Position numbers and translations under genes: made by a program. Source: Pyrenopolyporus hunteri (taxonomy: Eukaryota; Ascomycota; Sordariomycetes; Xylariales; Hypoxylaceae). Taken from it: a stretch of DNA of 64,000 nt. Under the pieces are notes generated by a model, which worked only from the letters and a program-made list of their open reading frames with translations, had not been told where the DNA came from and ran no database searches. This document shows, in pieces, positions 27,774 to 39,200 of the stretch; position 1 is the first letter of the stretch, and each line of letters begins with the position of its first letter. Where the stretch lies: positions 124,001 through 188,000 of the forward strand of contig CADCXC010000020.1 of assembly GCA_902806595.1 (NCBI GenBank), read 5' to 3'.

Positions 27774-30700
27774 TGTATTTAGTCATAATAATTTTACCTT
27801 TATTAGGATCTATAGTTTCTGGCTTTTTTGGTAGAAAAGTTGGGGTTCGCGGTGCACAGTTTATTACATGTTTTAATGTAATAGTTACAACAATTTTTGC
27901 AGTGTTAGCATTTTTTGAGGTAGGATTTAATAATATACCAGTATCAATTGAGTTATTTAGATGAATTGATAGTGAATGATTTAACATTATATGAGGTTTT
28001 GAATTTGATAGCTTAACAGTTACTATGTTAATACCTGTTTTGATTATAAGTTCTTTAGTTCATATATATTCAATATCGTACATGAGCAATGATCCTCGGT
28101 GAGGTCGCGTCAGGGGAAAACGCGTCTATGGGGAAATACTGTCAAATTACGGGAAACTCCTAAAGCTTAAGGTACCAAACTGTAGTTGAAAAACTACGAG
28201 TGGCTGAAGTAATTACTCAGGTACGGTAATAAGTCTTAAGATTTGTGAAAACAAAATGGACAATCGCGTATCTAAGTCAACAATACTAAATAGTATTATT
28301 GTAAAAGAGCAAAGAGTAGACGACAGTAGATCTATTAATTCGCATTTAATGGATTTAAGGTGTACTCTAAAGGGTTTTGAAAGAAACAGAGGCGTAAGCC
28401 TCGGTTTCAACCTGCAACAAGGTTGAAACTCCTATACCAAAATCCCATTTAAGCAATTCGATTTTAAAAAATTTTCTACCTTTAATTCTGCAGCCGTAAA
28501 TCCTGGAGTCTGATCTGGTTTAATAGATGGCGAGGGTTCATTTAGTATATTAGTAGATATAAATAAAACTCGTCGTTTAGGTTGACGTGTTCAATTGAAA
28601 TTTCAATTAGGTTTGCACACAAAAGATCTTAATTTATTATATCTGTTACAACAATATTTAGGTGGTATAGGTTCTATTCATCTAGCTCGAAACAGAGATA
28701 TAGTTAATTATTCAATAGATTCAATTAAAGATTTAAATAAACTGATAATTCATTTAGAAAAATATCCGTTATTAACTCAAAAAGCCGCGGACTTTTTATT
28801 ATTTAAACAAGCAGTAGAACTAATGAATAATAAAGCTCATCTTACTGTTGAAGGATTAAATCAAATAGTAAATATCAAAGCCGGAATGAATCTAGGTTTG
28901 TCTGACAAATTAAAATCAGAGTTTGCTGGATATATTCCGGTTCAAAGACCTGTAATTAATTATGATAATGTAATTTTGGACCCTTGTTGAATTTCAGGAT
29001 TTGTTAGCGCTGAGGGGAACTTTGATGTTCGTATGCCATCAACCAATAGTAAATTGGGTTATCGTGTACAATTGAGATTTAGAATATCTCAACATAGTAG
29101 AGATCTTAGATTAATGGAAAAAATTGTTGATTATTTTGGATCAGGAAAGATTTACAAGTATGGTGGTAAGTCTGCTGTTAGTTTTACAATAGTTGATTTC
29201 ACTGATATTACCAATATAATAATTCCTTTTTTTGACAAAAACCCTATAATTGGTATAAAACTTTATGATTATCTTGATTGATGTAAAATTCATAGTTTAA
29301 TGGTTAACCGTTCTCATCTTACAGTTGAGGGTATAAATTCAATTAGGGTGATAAAATCCGGTATGAATACAGGTAGAAATTTTTAATATAATTAACCTTT
29401 GTTAACTAGGTATTTAAAATACCATAAATCAATTGCATAATAAATTTGGTTGTAAGCATAATCAGAGATTCTTTAGTTATTTAAGTTTGTTTACTTTTAT
29501 GATGATTATATTAGTTACAGGTAATAATTATCTGTTAATGTTTGTAGGATGGGAAGGTTACCTCAAATGCCTTACATGACTATACTTATATATTAATTTA
29601 ATAGTTTTTATTTATGTTAATACTTGATTTAAAAATAAAATTAAGGGTAAAACATTTAATTACTCTAGTTCTGTCTCGAGTTTTCATTCTTGTGAAAACG
29701 TATCTTTAATAATAGGATCTTTATTAGGAAACTCTTATATTAGAAAAAGTAAATCTAATCCAGGTATAATAATTAATTTTATAAAATGCAGCGATAACAT
29801 AGAATACTTAATGTGATTCCATCAACGTTTGGTTTGCAGTGGGTATTGTAGTTCAAAAAAACCTAAATTAAAAAAAATAATATCTAAAAAGAATAAAATA
29901 ATGTATATCCTTCATATAAATAGTTATAATTTACCTGGTTTAAAATGACTATTTGATATGTTTTACGTTTGTTCATTAGGGATTAGTAAGACAGAACAAA
30001 AAGTAATACCTAGTGATTTAGAAAAATTTTTAACTCCTTTATCCCTAGCTACATGATATTTAGATGGTACGGATAAATTACCTAGATTACCTGAGTCTAG
30101 TTTTATTTTTACTAATAAAGATTCGGTATTTATATCAGATATCTTAAAAAATAAATATAATTTAGATATAATTACACAATTAAAAGATAATGGTAAGGTT
30201 TTCCTTTATATTAAAAATTCTTCATTGGAAGAATTTACCGGTATAGTTAAACCTTATGTTTTACCTTCGTTACAATATAAATTGAAAGGTCAACACAATA
30301 AATTATCATTATGAAGTTCTAATCCTGCAAATAGCAGAAGTTATTCCACAAACGTTAAAAATATAAAGTCTACAATGGATTATAAAAAAGCATATGAATT
30401 AAGTATTATACAAAAAGAGGCTTTAATAGGTATAATCTTAGGGGATGGGTTTATAGAAAGAAATAAACCTAGTCATAATGCAAGATTAAGAATAGAGCAA
30501 TCTTATCCTGAAAAGGAAAATTACTTAAATAGTTTATATGAATTGTTAGAACCTTTAACTTTAATGAAACCGACGATATTAACAAGGAATGACAAAAGAG
30601 GTTTTACTACTAAGACCTTATATTTTAGGACTCTTGCTATGCCTTGTTTGAATTATTACCATGAGTTATTTTACCCAAATAAGAAAAAGATAATACCGAG

Positions 30701-33700
30701 AAATCTGGAGGAGCTATTAACAGCTAGAGGGTTAGCGTTTTGAATCATGGATGATGGAGGGAAATCCGTGTATAATCAAACTATTCTTCATACAAGATCT
30801 TTTAGTAAAGAAGATGTTTTGTATCTTCAATTTGTACTAGAGAGAAACTTTTCTTTAAGAACAAGATTAGAAGAGAAAACCAAGGATCAATGAGTTATCT
30901 ATATCCCGGTTAGACAAAAAATAAGACTAAAAGATATTGTCGGTCCATACATGCATGATAGTATGCTTTATAAAATATAAATTAATATATAAGTATAGTT
31001 ATAGTTAGTAGTTTAAATTACATTAATTAGAAAAAAAAATGTATTACTACTAGCAACACTGTTGAAAACGATTAAATAAAGTTAATTTATAGATCGTCGG
31101 TTGAGTTATTTTGGGATCGCGATTGACTGGATCAATGGTGGGTGTCTAAGCGCAAGCATAAGATGCTTAATGTACAGTCAGAATGTTTATATTTTTAATA
31201 TACCAAGGCTTAAAATAAAACCAATTAGGTATTAAGTACAGGGGATAAATATTTAACTTTATGTATTTATTATATATGTAGCTTATGTCTATATGTATAT
31301 CAACACATAATTATTTATTCTAAACATTCGGTGGGAGTTTGTTCTTATTTATTAGTAAGTTTCTGATTTACTAGAATAGCCGCAAACCAAAGTTCTATAT
31401 CTGCATTTTTAACTAATAGAGTGGGTGATTGTTTCTTAACAGTTGGAATGTTTGCTATTCTATGAAGTCTAGGTAATTTAGATTATGCTACAGTATTTAC
31501 ATTAGCTCCATATATAAACGAAAATGTGGTAACTATTATAGGTATATGTTTATTAATAGGTGCAATGGCCAAAAGTTCTCAACTTGGTCTTCACGTATGA
31601 TTACCTATGGCGATGGAAGGTCCAGATTTTAGTAGGGCTTTCCTTAAACTTCACTATATGCGGGGACACCCTGTTTTAAGTCTTGGTCCCCTTAGATTTA
31701 GTCTATTCGGAAAAATCCAAGATGAGGGACAATCCGCAGTAAATTCTAACAGAAGTTACTCAGAGACTACATGTGAAGCGTTTAGATTAAAAAATGATTT
31801 ATTTAAGCTATGGTTTATAGGTTTTGTAGAAGGGACAGGGTCTTTTATCATAAATAAGGACGGATGCTTAGAATTTAAAATTACCCAATCAAGTAAAGAC
31901 GCTCAAATTTTATTCATGATAAAAAAAGAGTTAGGTTTTGGTGTGGTTAGAGCACAAAAGTCTAAAAATACTCATAGTTATATTGTTTATGATATAAAAA
32001 ATATATTAAAACTTATTTCTATCTTCAATGGTAATATTTTTTTCGATAGTAAAAAAGAACAATTTAAATTATGATTAAATGCTTTTAATTTAAAATATAA
32101 AGAAAATATATTGTATTTAGATAAAGAGTTTAAACCTGGTTTAAAGGATGCTTGATTATCTGGTTTCACCGACGCAGAAGGATGCTTTACTTGTTCTGTG
32201 GATGATAATGAGTCAAATACTGCTAAATTAGTTAGATTGAGTTATATTTTATGTACTTTGCCTAAAGAAAATTCTGAAAATATGGATCATCTAGCTAATA
32301 TATTAGGCGGTAAAAAACATCTTATAAAAAACTATGGTGGGTACAATGTAACAGTTAATACTACTAAATTACTTTCTGTTGTACAATATTTTAATATTTA
32401 TCCTTTAAAAACTAAAAAGTTTATTCTATATTTTAATTGAATAAAAATATATAAACTAGTAGTGAATAAAAAGCACAAGAATTCTGAAGGTTTACTATTG
32501 ATATTAAGATATAAAGATAATATAAATAAATCAAATTATAATAAATAAATCATCTTTTAATACAAATGAAGATATAGTCCGATCAGTTAAGTAATTAACT
32601 GCGTATTTTTAATAATGTATATTAAGAATCAACAATTTTGCCTACTCCAGTCAGTGCATTAATACACGCTTAAAAAGTCTAAGCAACTTATAATAGGCGT
32701 ATAATCTGCCAAACTCCGGGGAACTCCGATGTTTAGTATACTAAGTATTTAATGAAAAGTTTAGGTATGGCCTACTGTAATGAGTAGGGTATAGTAATAA
32801 GTACTAAACGATGAAAAGAAAGGACAATCGCGGATCTAACCTTATAGTGTTTAGATAGAATATTATAGGAAAAGAGCAACGAGTAGACGGCAGAGCTTAG
32901 GAAGGTTAATTCTTCGAAGTAAGGTGTACTCTAGCAGCCTGGAGACTGGTGGTAAAAATAAATAAGAATTCTTCTTAATAAATTTACCTTAATTGTATAT
33001 AACCAGCTTTCCCTTCATGTTATTTATATTTTTTAAAAATAGTTAACAAGGGTAAAGGTTACGATAACGGCAACGATGGTTACCAAAAATTTTTTTAGTA
33101 CAAAGTCAAGTTATAAATCAGAATTACACCCTTGATTCGTCACGGGTTATACGGATGGAGAAGGAAGTTTTTCTATAAGAATGCGTAAAAAACTAAATAG
33201 CTCTTTAGGTTATCAAGTTAGTTTAGTCTATTCTATTGTAGCTGAACAAAATCCTTTAAATTTAATTCTTTTAGAAAAAGTTAAGGAATATTTTAAGGAT
33301 AAGGGTAGTATTAGTAAATCGGCAAATATGTATTCTTATGAAATTTCAGCTGTAAATTCTTTAGATCTTGTGAAGGAACATTTTGAAAATTATCCTCTTC
33401 AAACTACTAAATCTTTACATTTTAAATTATGATGTGAAGTCTTAGAGATTATAAAAAAAAAAGAACATTTAACTGAAGAAGGGTTCATAAAAATATTATC
33501 TAAAAAAGCTGTATTCCCTAAAGGGTTATCTTCAAATTTATTAGAATTTTACCCTAATATTGTTCCATCTAATAAACCAGTGTTTGTTCCTAGTGAAGAG
33601 AAATTAGATCCTAATTGAATCGTAGGATTTGCACAAGCAGATGGAACATTTGGTTTAAATTATATTAAACAATCTAGAATGAAATTAGGTTATACTTTAG

Positions 33701-36700
33701 GGATATGTGGTTTAAATTCTAAAATTTATGCTCCTATAAAGGTTCAATCTCAATTACGTAAATTTAGTAGTAAAAGAGACAATGAGCTTCATCCTTGATT
33801 TATAACAGGATTCACAGATGGTGAAGGTAGTTTTTTTATTAGTATTACAAAGAATAACAATCTAAAGTTAGGTTGACGAGTTCAAACAGGGTTTGCTATT
33901 GAGCTTCATGAGAAGGATCTGGTTTTATTAGAAAAAATTCAAGCTTTTTTTAATGGAGTTGGAGATATATCTATCCCTCGTGAGGGTATAGTTAGATACA
34001 GGGTAAGATCTCTTAAAGAATTACAAATAATTATAAATCATTTCGATAACTACCCTTTAATTTCACAAAAAAAAGCAGACTACGATTTATTCAAACAAGT
34101 TTACTTTATGCTTAATAAAAAAGAACACTTGATTATAGAGAATTTTAATAAAATTCTTTCAATTAAAGATTCAATAAATAAAGGAGGTCTATCTGAGGAA
34201 TTAAAAAAGGCATACCCTGATTATATACCAGCGTATAGGCCTTTAATTACTAATAGTAAAATTCAAAATCCTAATTGGTTAGCTGGATTTACAGCTGCTG
34301 AAGGTTGTTTTTTAATTAATTTAATGAAATCTGACACTCATAAATTAAAGGAGAGAGTTAATTTAAAATTTAATATAACTCAACACATAAGAGATGAGGA
34401 ATTAATTAGTAGCTTTGTAGAATATTTAGATTGTAAAAATGTATATAAACAAGGTGAGATAGTTGATTTTTGAGTTTCTAAATTTGAGGACATTATTAAT
34501 AAAATAATACCATTTTTTGAAAAATATCCTATTGAAGGGGTAAAATACAAAGATTTTGAGGATTTTCGTACTGTCGCATATCTTATGAAAAATAAAGCTC
34601 ATTTAACATTCGACGGATTAGAACAAATAAAAAAAATTAAAGCAGGAATGAACAAAGGTAGAATATTCGATAAAGATAGTTCAGAAAAAGAAAAAAACCT
34701 TTATATTTTATCTAAGAATACCCAGAAAAGAACATATTGTTCTTTGATTAGTCAACCTCAATTCCGAATTACTCAACATGAACGTGATTTAATCGTTTTA
34801 AATAGAATTATTGAGTCTATGGGTTGCGGGACTCTAGTTAAACCAGGTGAAGGTAGAGATAGATATACGATCTCTGTAGCTAATTTAAAAGATCTAACTG
34901 AGATTGTTATACCTTTATTTAAAACCCATCAGATACATGGAGCAAAATTCGCGGATTTTTTGGATTTTTGTGAAGGTCTTCATTTGATAAAAATGAAGGC
35001 GCATTTGACCCCGGAGGGTTTGAAGAAATTACACGATTTAGCGAAAGGAATGAATACAGGAAGAAAATTTTAAAAATGAAAAACGCCAACACTATGTATT
35101 TATATTCTGATTTATTTATTTGACAAAAAAAAAGTAGCCGTGGATTAACGTGAGTTAATCTATTATTATATCACTATATGCTGGGATTGCCTGAAAGCAA
35201 GTTTATTTATATTTTAAGATTCGTCTTAGATAAGATAAATAAGAAAATCTTGTGATTTAGATTAGAACTTTCTATTCTAAAAAGGGCCTATCAGCAGGAA
35301 ACCTTTGCAAATGAAAAGGGATCCTCAGAGACTCTACGTGATATAGCATATAATTTTGATGAGTATTCTTTATTAATGCCTCAACATAAAAAAAAATTTA
35401 AAAAATCGTTTTTAGAGTGATTTATAGGATTAACAGAAGGATGTGGATCTTTTATTGTATCTAAAAATAAAGTTTATTTTGATATAACTTTAAATCTTGA
35501 TGATATTCAGATTATTTATTATATAAGAAAAGAATTAGGTTTTGGTAAAGTTTTAATTAGAGATGGTGATAGCTACGCCCCAAAATGTAGCTTTTATGTT
35601 TCTTCTTCAATTAATTTTTTAAGGTTAATCCATTTATTTAATGGGAACTTATCTAGTAATACTAAAAAAGAAGAATTTAAAGTATGACTTAATACTTTTA
35701 ATGAATTATATAATATGAATGTTTATTTTAAAGATCAGTTAGTTAAAATTAGTTTACATTCAGGATGGTTATCTGGATTTATAGATGGATATAGTACTAA
35801 TTGTTTTTTAGTAGGCGTGCCTATAAAATCCGATAATTCTACTTTAAATTCGAGTTCAAATTTACTCGGAACTGGTTACAATTACAGATTTGAAGTTTTC
35901 CATAAAGATTTTTATGTAATTAAATCTATTCGAGATGTTTTTTTTAATCTTAATACTTTAGAATATAAAAATATTAAGAAAAGTGAGGAAGGTTGAATTT
36001 TTTATTGCTCATCCTCTACTAAGCTTAAAGTTATTATTAATTATTTTTCCAGATATAATCTAAAAACAAAGAAATCTTTATTATTTACTAAATGACGTAA
36101 AATACATAAGGAGTCTTTAAAATAAGAAGCTTATTAGGGAAGGTGTGCAAGCTAAGCATATCATAATTAAAGAGGCGCATTTGTTAGTGCCTACACAAAT
36201 TTAGCGCAGGGAGAGGAGGTGGGAAATAGTATTAATAAAGATATTCAAAGATAAATTATATGTTAAAGATCTAGTCCGATCCATATTGAAATTTATGGTG
36301 TGTTAATTATAAATTTTATAATTAGCCAACAAAATTGTACTGCGGGAGTTTACTTGCTAATTCGTTCGTCTCCTTTAATAGAATATAGTTCTGTTGTTTT
36401 ATTATTAATTTTATGACTAGGTGCTATCACTACTGTATTTAGTTCTCTTGTTGGATTATTTCAACAAGATATTAAAAAAGTTATTGCCTATTCCACAATG
36501 AGTCAATTAGGAATGATGGTAATAGCAGTAGGTTTATCATCATATAACATAGCTTTATTCCATCTTGTTAATCATGCTTTTTATAAAGGATTATTATTCT
36601 TAGGAGCTGGAGCGGTTATTCATGCAGTTGGAGATAACCAGGATTTTAGAAGATATGGTGGATTAATTTCATTCTTACCTTTAACTTATTCTGTTATGTT

Positions 36701-38057
36701 AATAGCTAGTCTTAGTTTAGTGGCTTTTCCTTTCATGACTGGATTTTATAGTAAAGATTTTATATTAGAATCCGCTTTTGGTCAATACTATTTTAGTAGT
36801 ATAGCTGTATATGTTATTGCAGTTATTGGTGCTATATTCACAACATTATATTCAGTTAAAGTTCTATATTTAACTTTTTTAGCGTATCCTAACGGACCCC
36901 GTGTTAATTATTATACTGATTATTTACATGAATCCAAATTGATATGTAATATGCTATTAAATTATATAGATAAAATAGTGAGTCAAGCAAGGGGTGTAAA
37001 GATTGGTATGCCGATGGAAGAGATATGTTCTTTAGCAGATTCTTTAAGAGATAGAATTAAAGGTATAGATTATTTAAATTCTCCCTTAGCTATACATCCT
37101 TATAAACTTGAATCTGTATTAAGTCAAATAAAAATTTATTTATGAGGAAGATGGGTAAGACGTAATTTAAGACGCGGTTACTCTGACAAAGCTCTTGAAA
37201 ATAATTATATTACAGATTACGTAAAAATTATAAATATAGCGATAAATGAATATTCAAAAGGTATTAATATACGCCATGCCCATGAAGGTGATTTGTTTTT
37301 AAGTTTACCTTTAGTATTATTAGCTGTATTTTCAATATTTTTTGGTTATGTTACTAAAGATATTTTTATAGGTTTAGGTTCAAGTTTTTTCATCGATAAC
37401 AGTATTTTTATACATCCTCTTCATGAGATAATGTTAGACACTGAATTTGCAGTACCTGTGCTGTTTAAATTCTTACCTTTAGTTTTCACTATTTCATTTA
37501 GTATTTTTGCTATTGTTTACTCAGAATTTCTACCTGAGTCTATAATTAATTTTAAATTTACTAAATTAGGATATAATATATTCGGTTTTTTTAATCAAAG
37601 ATTTTTAGTAGAAATGTTTTATAATAAATGTATTACTAACTTAGTTTTAAATTTAGGAGGACAAACTACTAAAGTATTAGATAAAGGAAGTATAGAATTA
37701 TTAGGACCTTTTGGTTTTGAGTTAGGATTGATTAAATTAAGTAAAAATATAGCATCTTTAAGTACAGGTATTGTAACTAGTTACGCATTATATATTTTAA
37801 TGGGTTTTGTTATATATTTATTAATTACTTTTTTAACAATGTTAAATTTTGATGTAATACTATTATTTGTATTAGCTGTTATTTCATTCCCCACCTACCC
37901 TTTGGGTAGGGGGGCCGGGGGAGGTGTTGTTAATTTTCATTCTCTAAATATATTTACTCGCTTCTCAGCTTGACATTCGGTCTTTCAAGAGGTAAGGTTT
38001 TTAAGTTATAATATTTTAGAATCTAATTTTTTCAATTTTTGTACTTTTTTATTTTAA
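27773..38057 (+). CDS. nad5: NADH dehydrogenase subunit 5 (six exons, one tiny)
   Basis: Exons: 27773-28096, 29457-29558, 31331-31621, 32641-32670, 33073-33080, 36338-38057; about 824 residues against roughly 650-720 in relatives. Nad5 is the largest antiporter-like, proton-pumping subunit of complex I. Joins restore SNDP|HNQRFFSYL, GWEG|VGVCSYLLV, MAMEG|PTPVSALIHA|TMV|TAGVYLLIRSS. The boundary between exons 4 and 5 is uncertain by 2 nt (33071 or 33073), because neither option meets both the T and G splice rules. Signatures: HVWLPMAMEGPTPVSALIHA and KKVIAYSTMSQLGMM. Odd features: an extra block of about 120 residues between PNGPRVNYY and HAHEGD, and a palindromic GC cluster in frame near 37890 that adds PTYPLGRGAGGG close to the C-terminus. 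Confidence 0.93.
28097..29456 (+). mobile_element. Group I intron 1 of nad5
   Basis: It lies between GATCCT and CATAATCAGAG, ending in G29456. The core has CAAATTACGGGAAACTCC, TAATTACTCAGGTACGGTAA and GAGCAAAGAGTAGACGAC, the same family as cox2 intron 1. Confidence 0.9.
28256..29386 (+). CDS. Two-domain LAGLIDADG endonuclease of nad5 intron 1
   Basis: 376 residues from an ATG within the core (MDNRVSKS, VKEQRVDD). A TGA Trp codon at about 28424 keeps the frame open through a short palindromic insertion (GGTTTCAACCTGCAACAAGG). Motif 1 is WSGLIDGEGSF, motif 2 WISGFVSAEGNF. Domain-closing helices NNKAHLTVEG and VNRSHLTVEG are present, and the end SGMNTGRNF is complete. Apparently intact. Confidence 0.87.
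29559..30980 (+). CDS. Tandem double LAGLIDADG_2-type endonuclease fused to nad5 exon 2
   Basis: The frame continues from exon 2 for about 473 residues. It contains two consecutive units of the LAGLIDADG_2 type. Unit 1 has SLIIGSLLGNSYIRK and, in place of the usual second motif, ATWYLDGTDK. Unit 2 has ALIGIILGDGFIERN and FWIMDDGGKS, both standard. The units are joined near residue 265 by a short linker (LWSSNPANSRSYSTNV). Single-unit versions lie in cob introns 2, 7 and 8. Unit 1 looks more diverged (GN for GDG in the first motif), so it may have lost catalysis and kept a binding or splicing role; that is inference. Confidence 0.82.
29559..31330 (+). mobile_element. Group I intron 2 of nad5
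   Basis: It follows GTAGGATGGGAAGGT and ends in G31330 before GTGGGAGTTTG. The core is 3' of the ORF: GTTGAAAACGATTAAATAAAG near 31061, AGATCGTCGGTTGAGTT near 31091, GATTGACTGGATCAATGGTGG near 31122 and CTTAATGTACAGTCAG near 31168. This is the same type as the cob introns whose cores end in AATGTACAGTCGG. Confidence 0.9.
31622..32548 (+). CDS. LAGLIDADG endonuclease fused to nad5 exon 3
   Basis: The frame is continuous from exon 3, so the N-terminal 55 residues are translated from the ribozyme core (LHYMRGHPVLSLGP...SYSETTCEAF). Motif 1 is LWFIGFVEGTGSF, motif 2 AWLSGFTDAEGCF. Its closest relative in the window is the second ORF of nad5 intron 5 (same spacing and similar SIFNGNIFFDSKKEQFKLW phrase). 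Complete frame, about 308 residues. Confidence 0.83.
31622..32640 (+). mobile_element. Group I intron 3 of nad5
   Basis: It follows GCGATGGAAGGT and ends in G32640 before CCTACTCCAGTCAG. Core pieces CTATATGCGGGGACACCC near 31655, GGACAATCCGCAGTAAATTC near 31729, CTCAGAGACTACATGTG near 31760 and ATATAGTCCGATCAG near 32571 lie at both ends, with the ORF between. Confidence 0.85.
32671..33072 (+). mobile_element. ORF-less group I intron 4 of nad5
   Basis: It lies between ATACACGCT and ACGATGGT. The core is of the CAAACTCCGGGGAACTCC / CGCGGATCTAA / GAGCAACGAGTAGACGG family. At about 400 nt it is the shortest intron found. The 3' boundary is ambiguous by two bases. Confidence 0.82.
33076..35073 (+). 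CDS. Endonuclease inside an endonuclease: 665-residue LAGLIDADG fusion, nad5 intron 5
   Basis: One uninterrupted frame from exon 5. Order of parts: domain 1 of protein A (WFVTGYTDGEGSF, about residue 22); start of domain 2 of protein A (WIVGFAQADGTFGLNYIKQS, about residue 181, breaking off after KLGYT); a complete two-domain protein B (WFITGFTDGEGSFF near 242; WLAGFTAAEGCF near 396; end AGMNKGRIF near 530); then the missing remainder of A's second domain (PQFRITQHERDLIVLNRI to GMNTGRKF). Joining A across B gives the ordinary LAGLIDADG domain seen in paralogues. B therefore inserted in frame into A at codon level, with no ribozyme core between. No intein splice motifs (terminal His-Asn, Cys/Ser +1) are visible. 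Confidence 0.8.
33081..36337 (+). mobile_element. Group I intron 5 of nad5 with two ORFs
   Basis: It starts TACCAAAAATTT after ATGGT and ends in G36337 before TACTGCGGGAG. One core is visible after the first ORF: CTATATGCTGGGATTGCC near 35165, CTATCAGCAGGAAACC near 35289, GATCCTCAGAGACTCTACG near 35322 and TCTAGTCCGATCCATA near 36271. The second ORF sits between the last two groups of elements. Confidence 0.85.
35376..36125 (+). CDS. Second LAGLIDADG ORF of nad5 intron 5
   Basis: About 249 residues from MPQHKKKF; the frame is open a little further upstream into the core. Motif 1 WFIGLTEGCGSF has Cys where most have an acidic or small residue before the Gly, and motif 2 WLSGFIDGYSTNCF has an atypical end, so the catalytic acids may be partly lost (motif 1 keeps Glu, motif 2 keeps Asp). 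Related to the ORF of nad5 intron 3. Confidence 0.72.
36916..37274 (+). other. In-frame insertion of about 120 codons within nad5
   Basis: In relatives the sequence passes from PNGPRVxYY directly to AHEGDLF. Here a polar, helix-rich stretch (LHESKLICNMLLNYIDKIVS, GMPMEEICSLADSLRDRI, RWVRRNLRRGYSDKALE) intervenes without a stop (one TGA Trp at about 37143). No group I or II core is present within 360 nt, so it is likely translated. It falls in a loop between membrane helices. Its source is not recognised. Confidence 0.7.
37889..37930 (+). repeat. Palindromic GC cluster, copy 2 (inverted), in the nad5 frame
   Basis: CCCACCTACCCTTTGGGTAG followed by GGGGGCCGGGGGAGG is the reverse complement of the element at 5461. 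It is translated as part of the nad5 C-terminal region. Confidence 0.85.
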
Positions 38058-38517
38058 GTTAAAAGATTTTTATATTTACAATCGAAATTATTTTTTACTA
38101 GTTTACATATTTTGAATTATTTTTAATCTTTTAAATCAATATGTTAACCCAGAATCACCTAATTTATATATTGTTGAAGATGACAAGACAAGTAGTTCTA
38201 ATAATGTACATGGTTCTAGTAATATAGAAACTAGTGATGCTAAATATCAATATAAAGGAGTAGCTGAAAGTATACAAGATCAAATAGCTGAAATAGATAA
38301 ACAACTTGGTAAACTTGAACCTGGTTCTGAAAATTATGTAAAAGAAAAAGAAGCATTACTAGATGAAAGAGAATCTCTTACAAGTCATATGACTTTGCTT
38401 AATCAATATAAAAGTACAAGATTAATTGATAGCTATATTCCTCAATCTTCTGATAATAAAAGAGTGGCGGATTCTAGTCCTGCTGAAGCTAGTTCATCTA
38501 AACGTAGTAGGGATTAA
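38020..38517 (+). CDS. Unknown ORF after nad5: membrane segment, coiled coil, Ser-rich tail
   Basis: Open for about 165 codons in the +1 frame relative to nad5, overlapping its last codons. No ATG is present near the beginning, so it would need a non-ATG start or a frameshift from nad5. The N-terminus is a hydrophobic helix (YFLLVYIFWIIFNLLN, Trp as TGA). Then come an acidic Ser/Asn linker, a strong coiled-coil-like stretch (SIQDQIAEIDKQLGKLEPGS, KEALLDERESL) and the tail SSPAEASSSKRSRD. The organisation recalls the tail ORFs grafted to cox2 and cob. No homologue is recognised. Confidence 0.5.
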
Positions 38518-39200
38518 TATAGAATAAAGTATATTTATTTATATATATATAACAGAGAATTGTTTATATAAATACTGTTTAAAGTAATAAAATTATTTTC
38601 GGTGATTTTATCGTGGTAAAATCACCGTGGAGTGCCCTAGCTTTCATTCCTAGCTTGCGCAGGAGCAATAACAAATTATCTATAATTATATTTAACTATA
38701 TTGTTTATTTAATATTTCTTTTTTTTTTACTAATATCCTATTTTTTATAGCTTTCCCCCCTAGCTTGCGCAGGAGTAGCCGAAAAAAAAAAGACGGCAAG
38801 GTGGTCGAGCAGCAAATTATAATATATAATTCTCGGCTCGGCCGCCCGGCTTGAGCTTTGCTCGGCGCAGGGTATAAAATATTAAAATATCAAAAAAATA
38901 TATCTTAAAATATAGAATGTGAATATAAATTCTGTTCTGTAAAAAAATAAATTTGTACACTAAAAAGGTAGAGTTAAATGTGTATACCTATTCGATTTAA
39001 GGCTACCTGATATTGAATCAATAGACCTAGTTACTTTAAGTGGCTAGATAGAAGCGTTTAAGTTGTAGAGATGTTTAACCTGTATGTACTTTACCTTCAC
39101 TTACCTTAAGTTTGCTATTATTCGTTTCACTTTATTAATTGTATATAATGCACAAATAGAATATAAAAAATTGTAAAAAAAATATATAAATAAAAATTAA
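38518..39200 (+). other. Spacer between nad5 region and cob, with GC clusters
   Basis: AT-rich, no gene seen. CCTAGCTTGCGCAGGAGCA near 38651 and 38759 and the island CTCGGCTCGGCCGCCCGGCTT near 38831 are GC clusters. The cob leader before 39201 is purine-rich (AAATAAAAATTAA), typical for this genome. Confidence 0.7.

Noticed and set aside
33076..35073. Intein in the fused endonuclease
   Set aside because: The inserted part lacks N-terminal Cys/Ser splice blocks and a C-terminal His-Asn, and sits in an endonuclease, not in a conserved host enzyme.
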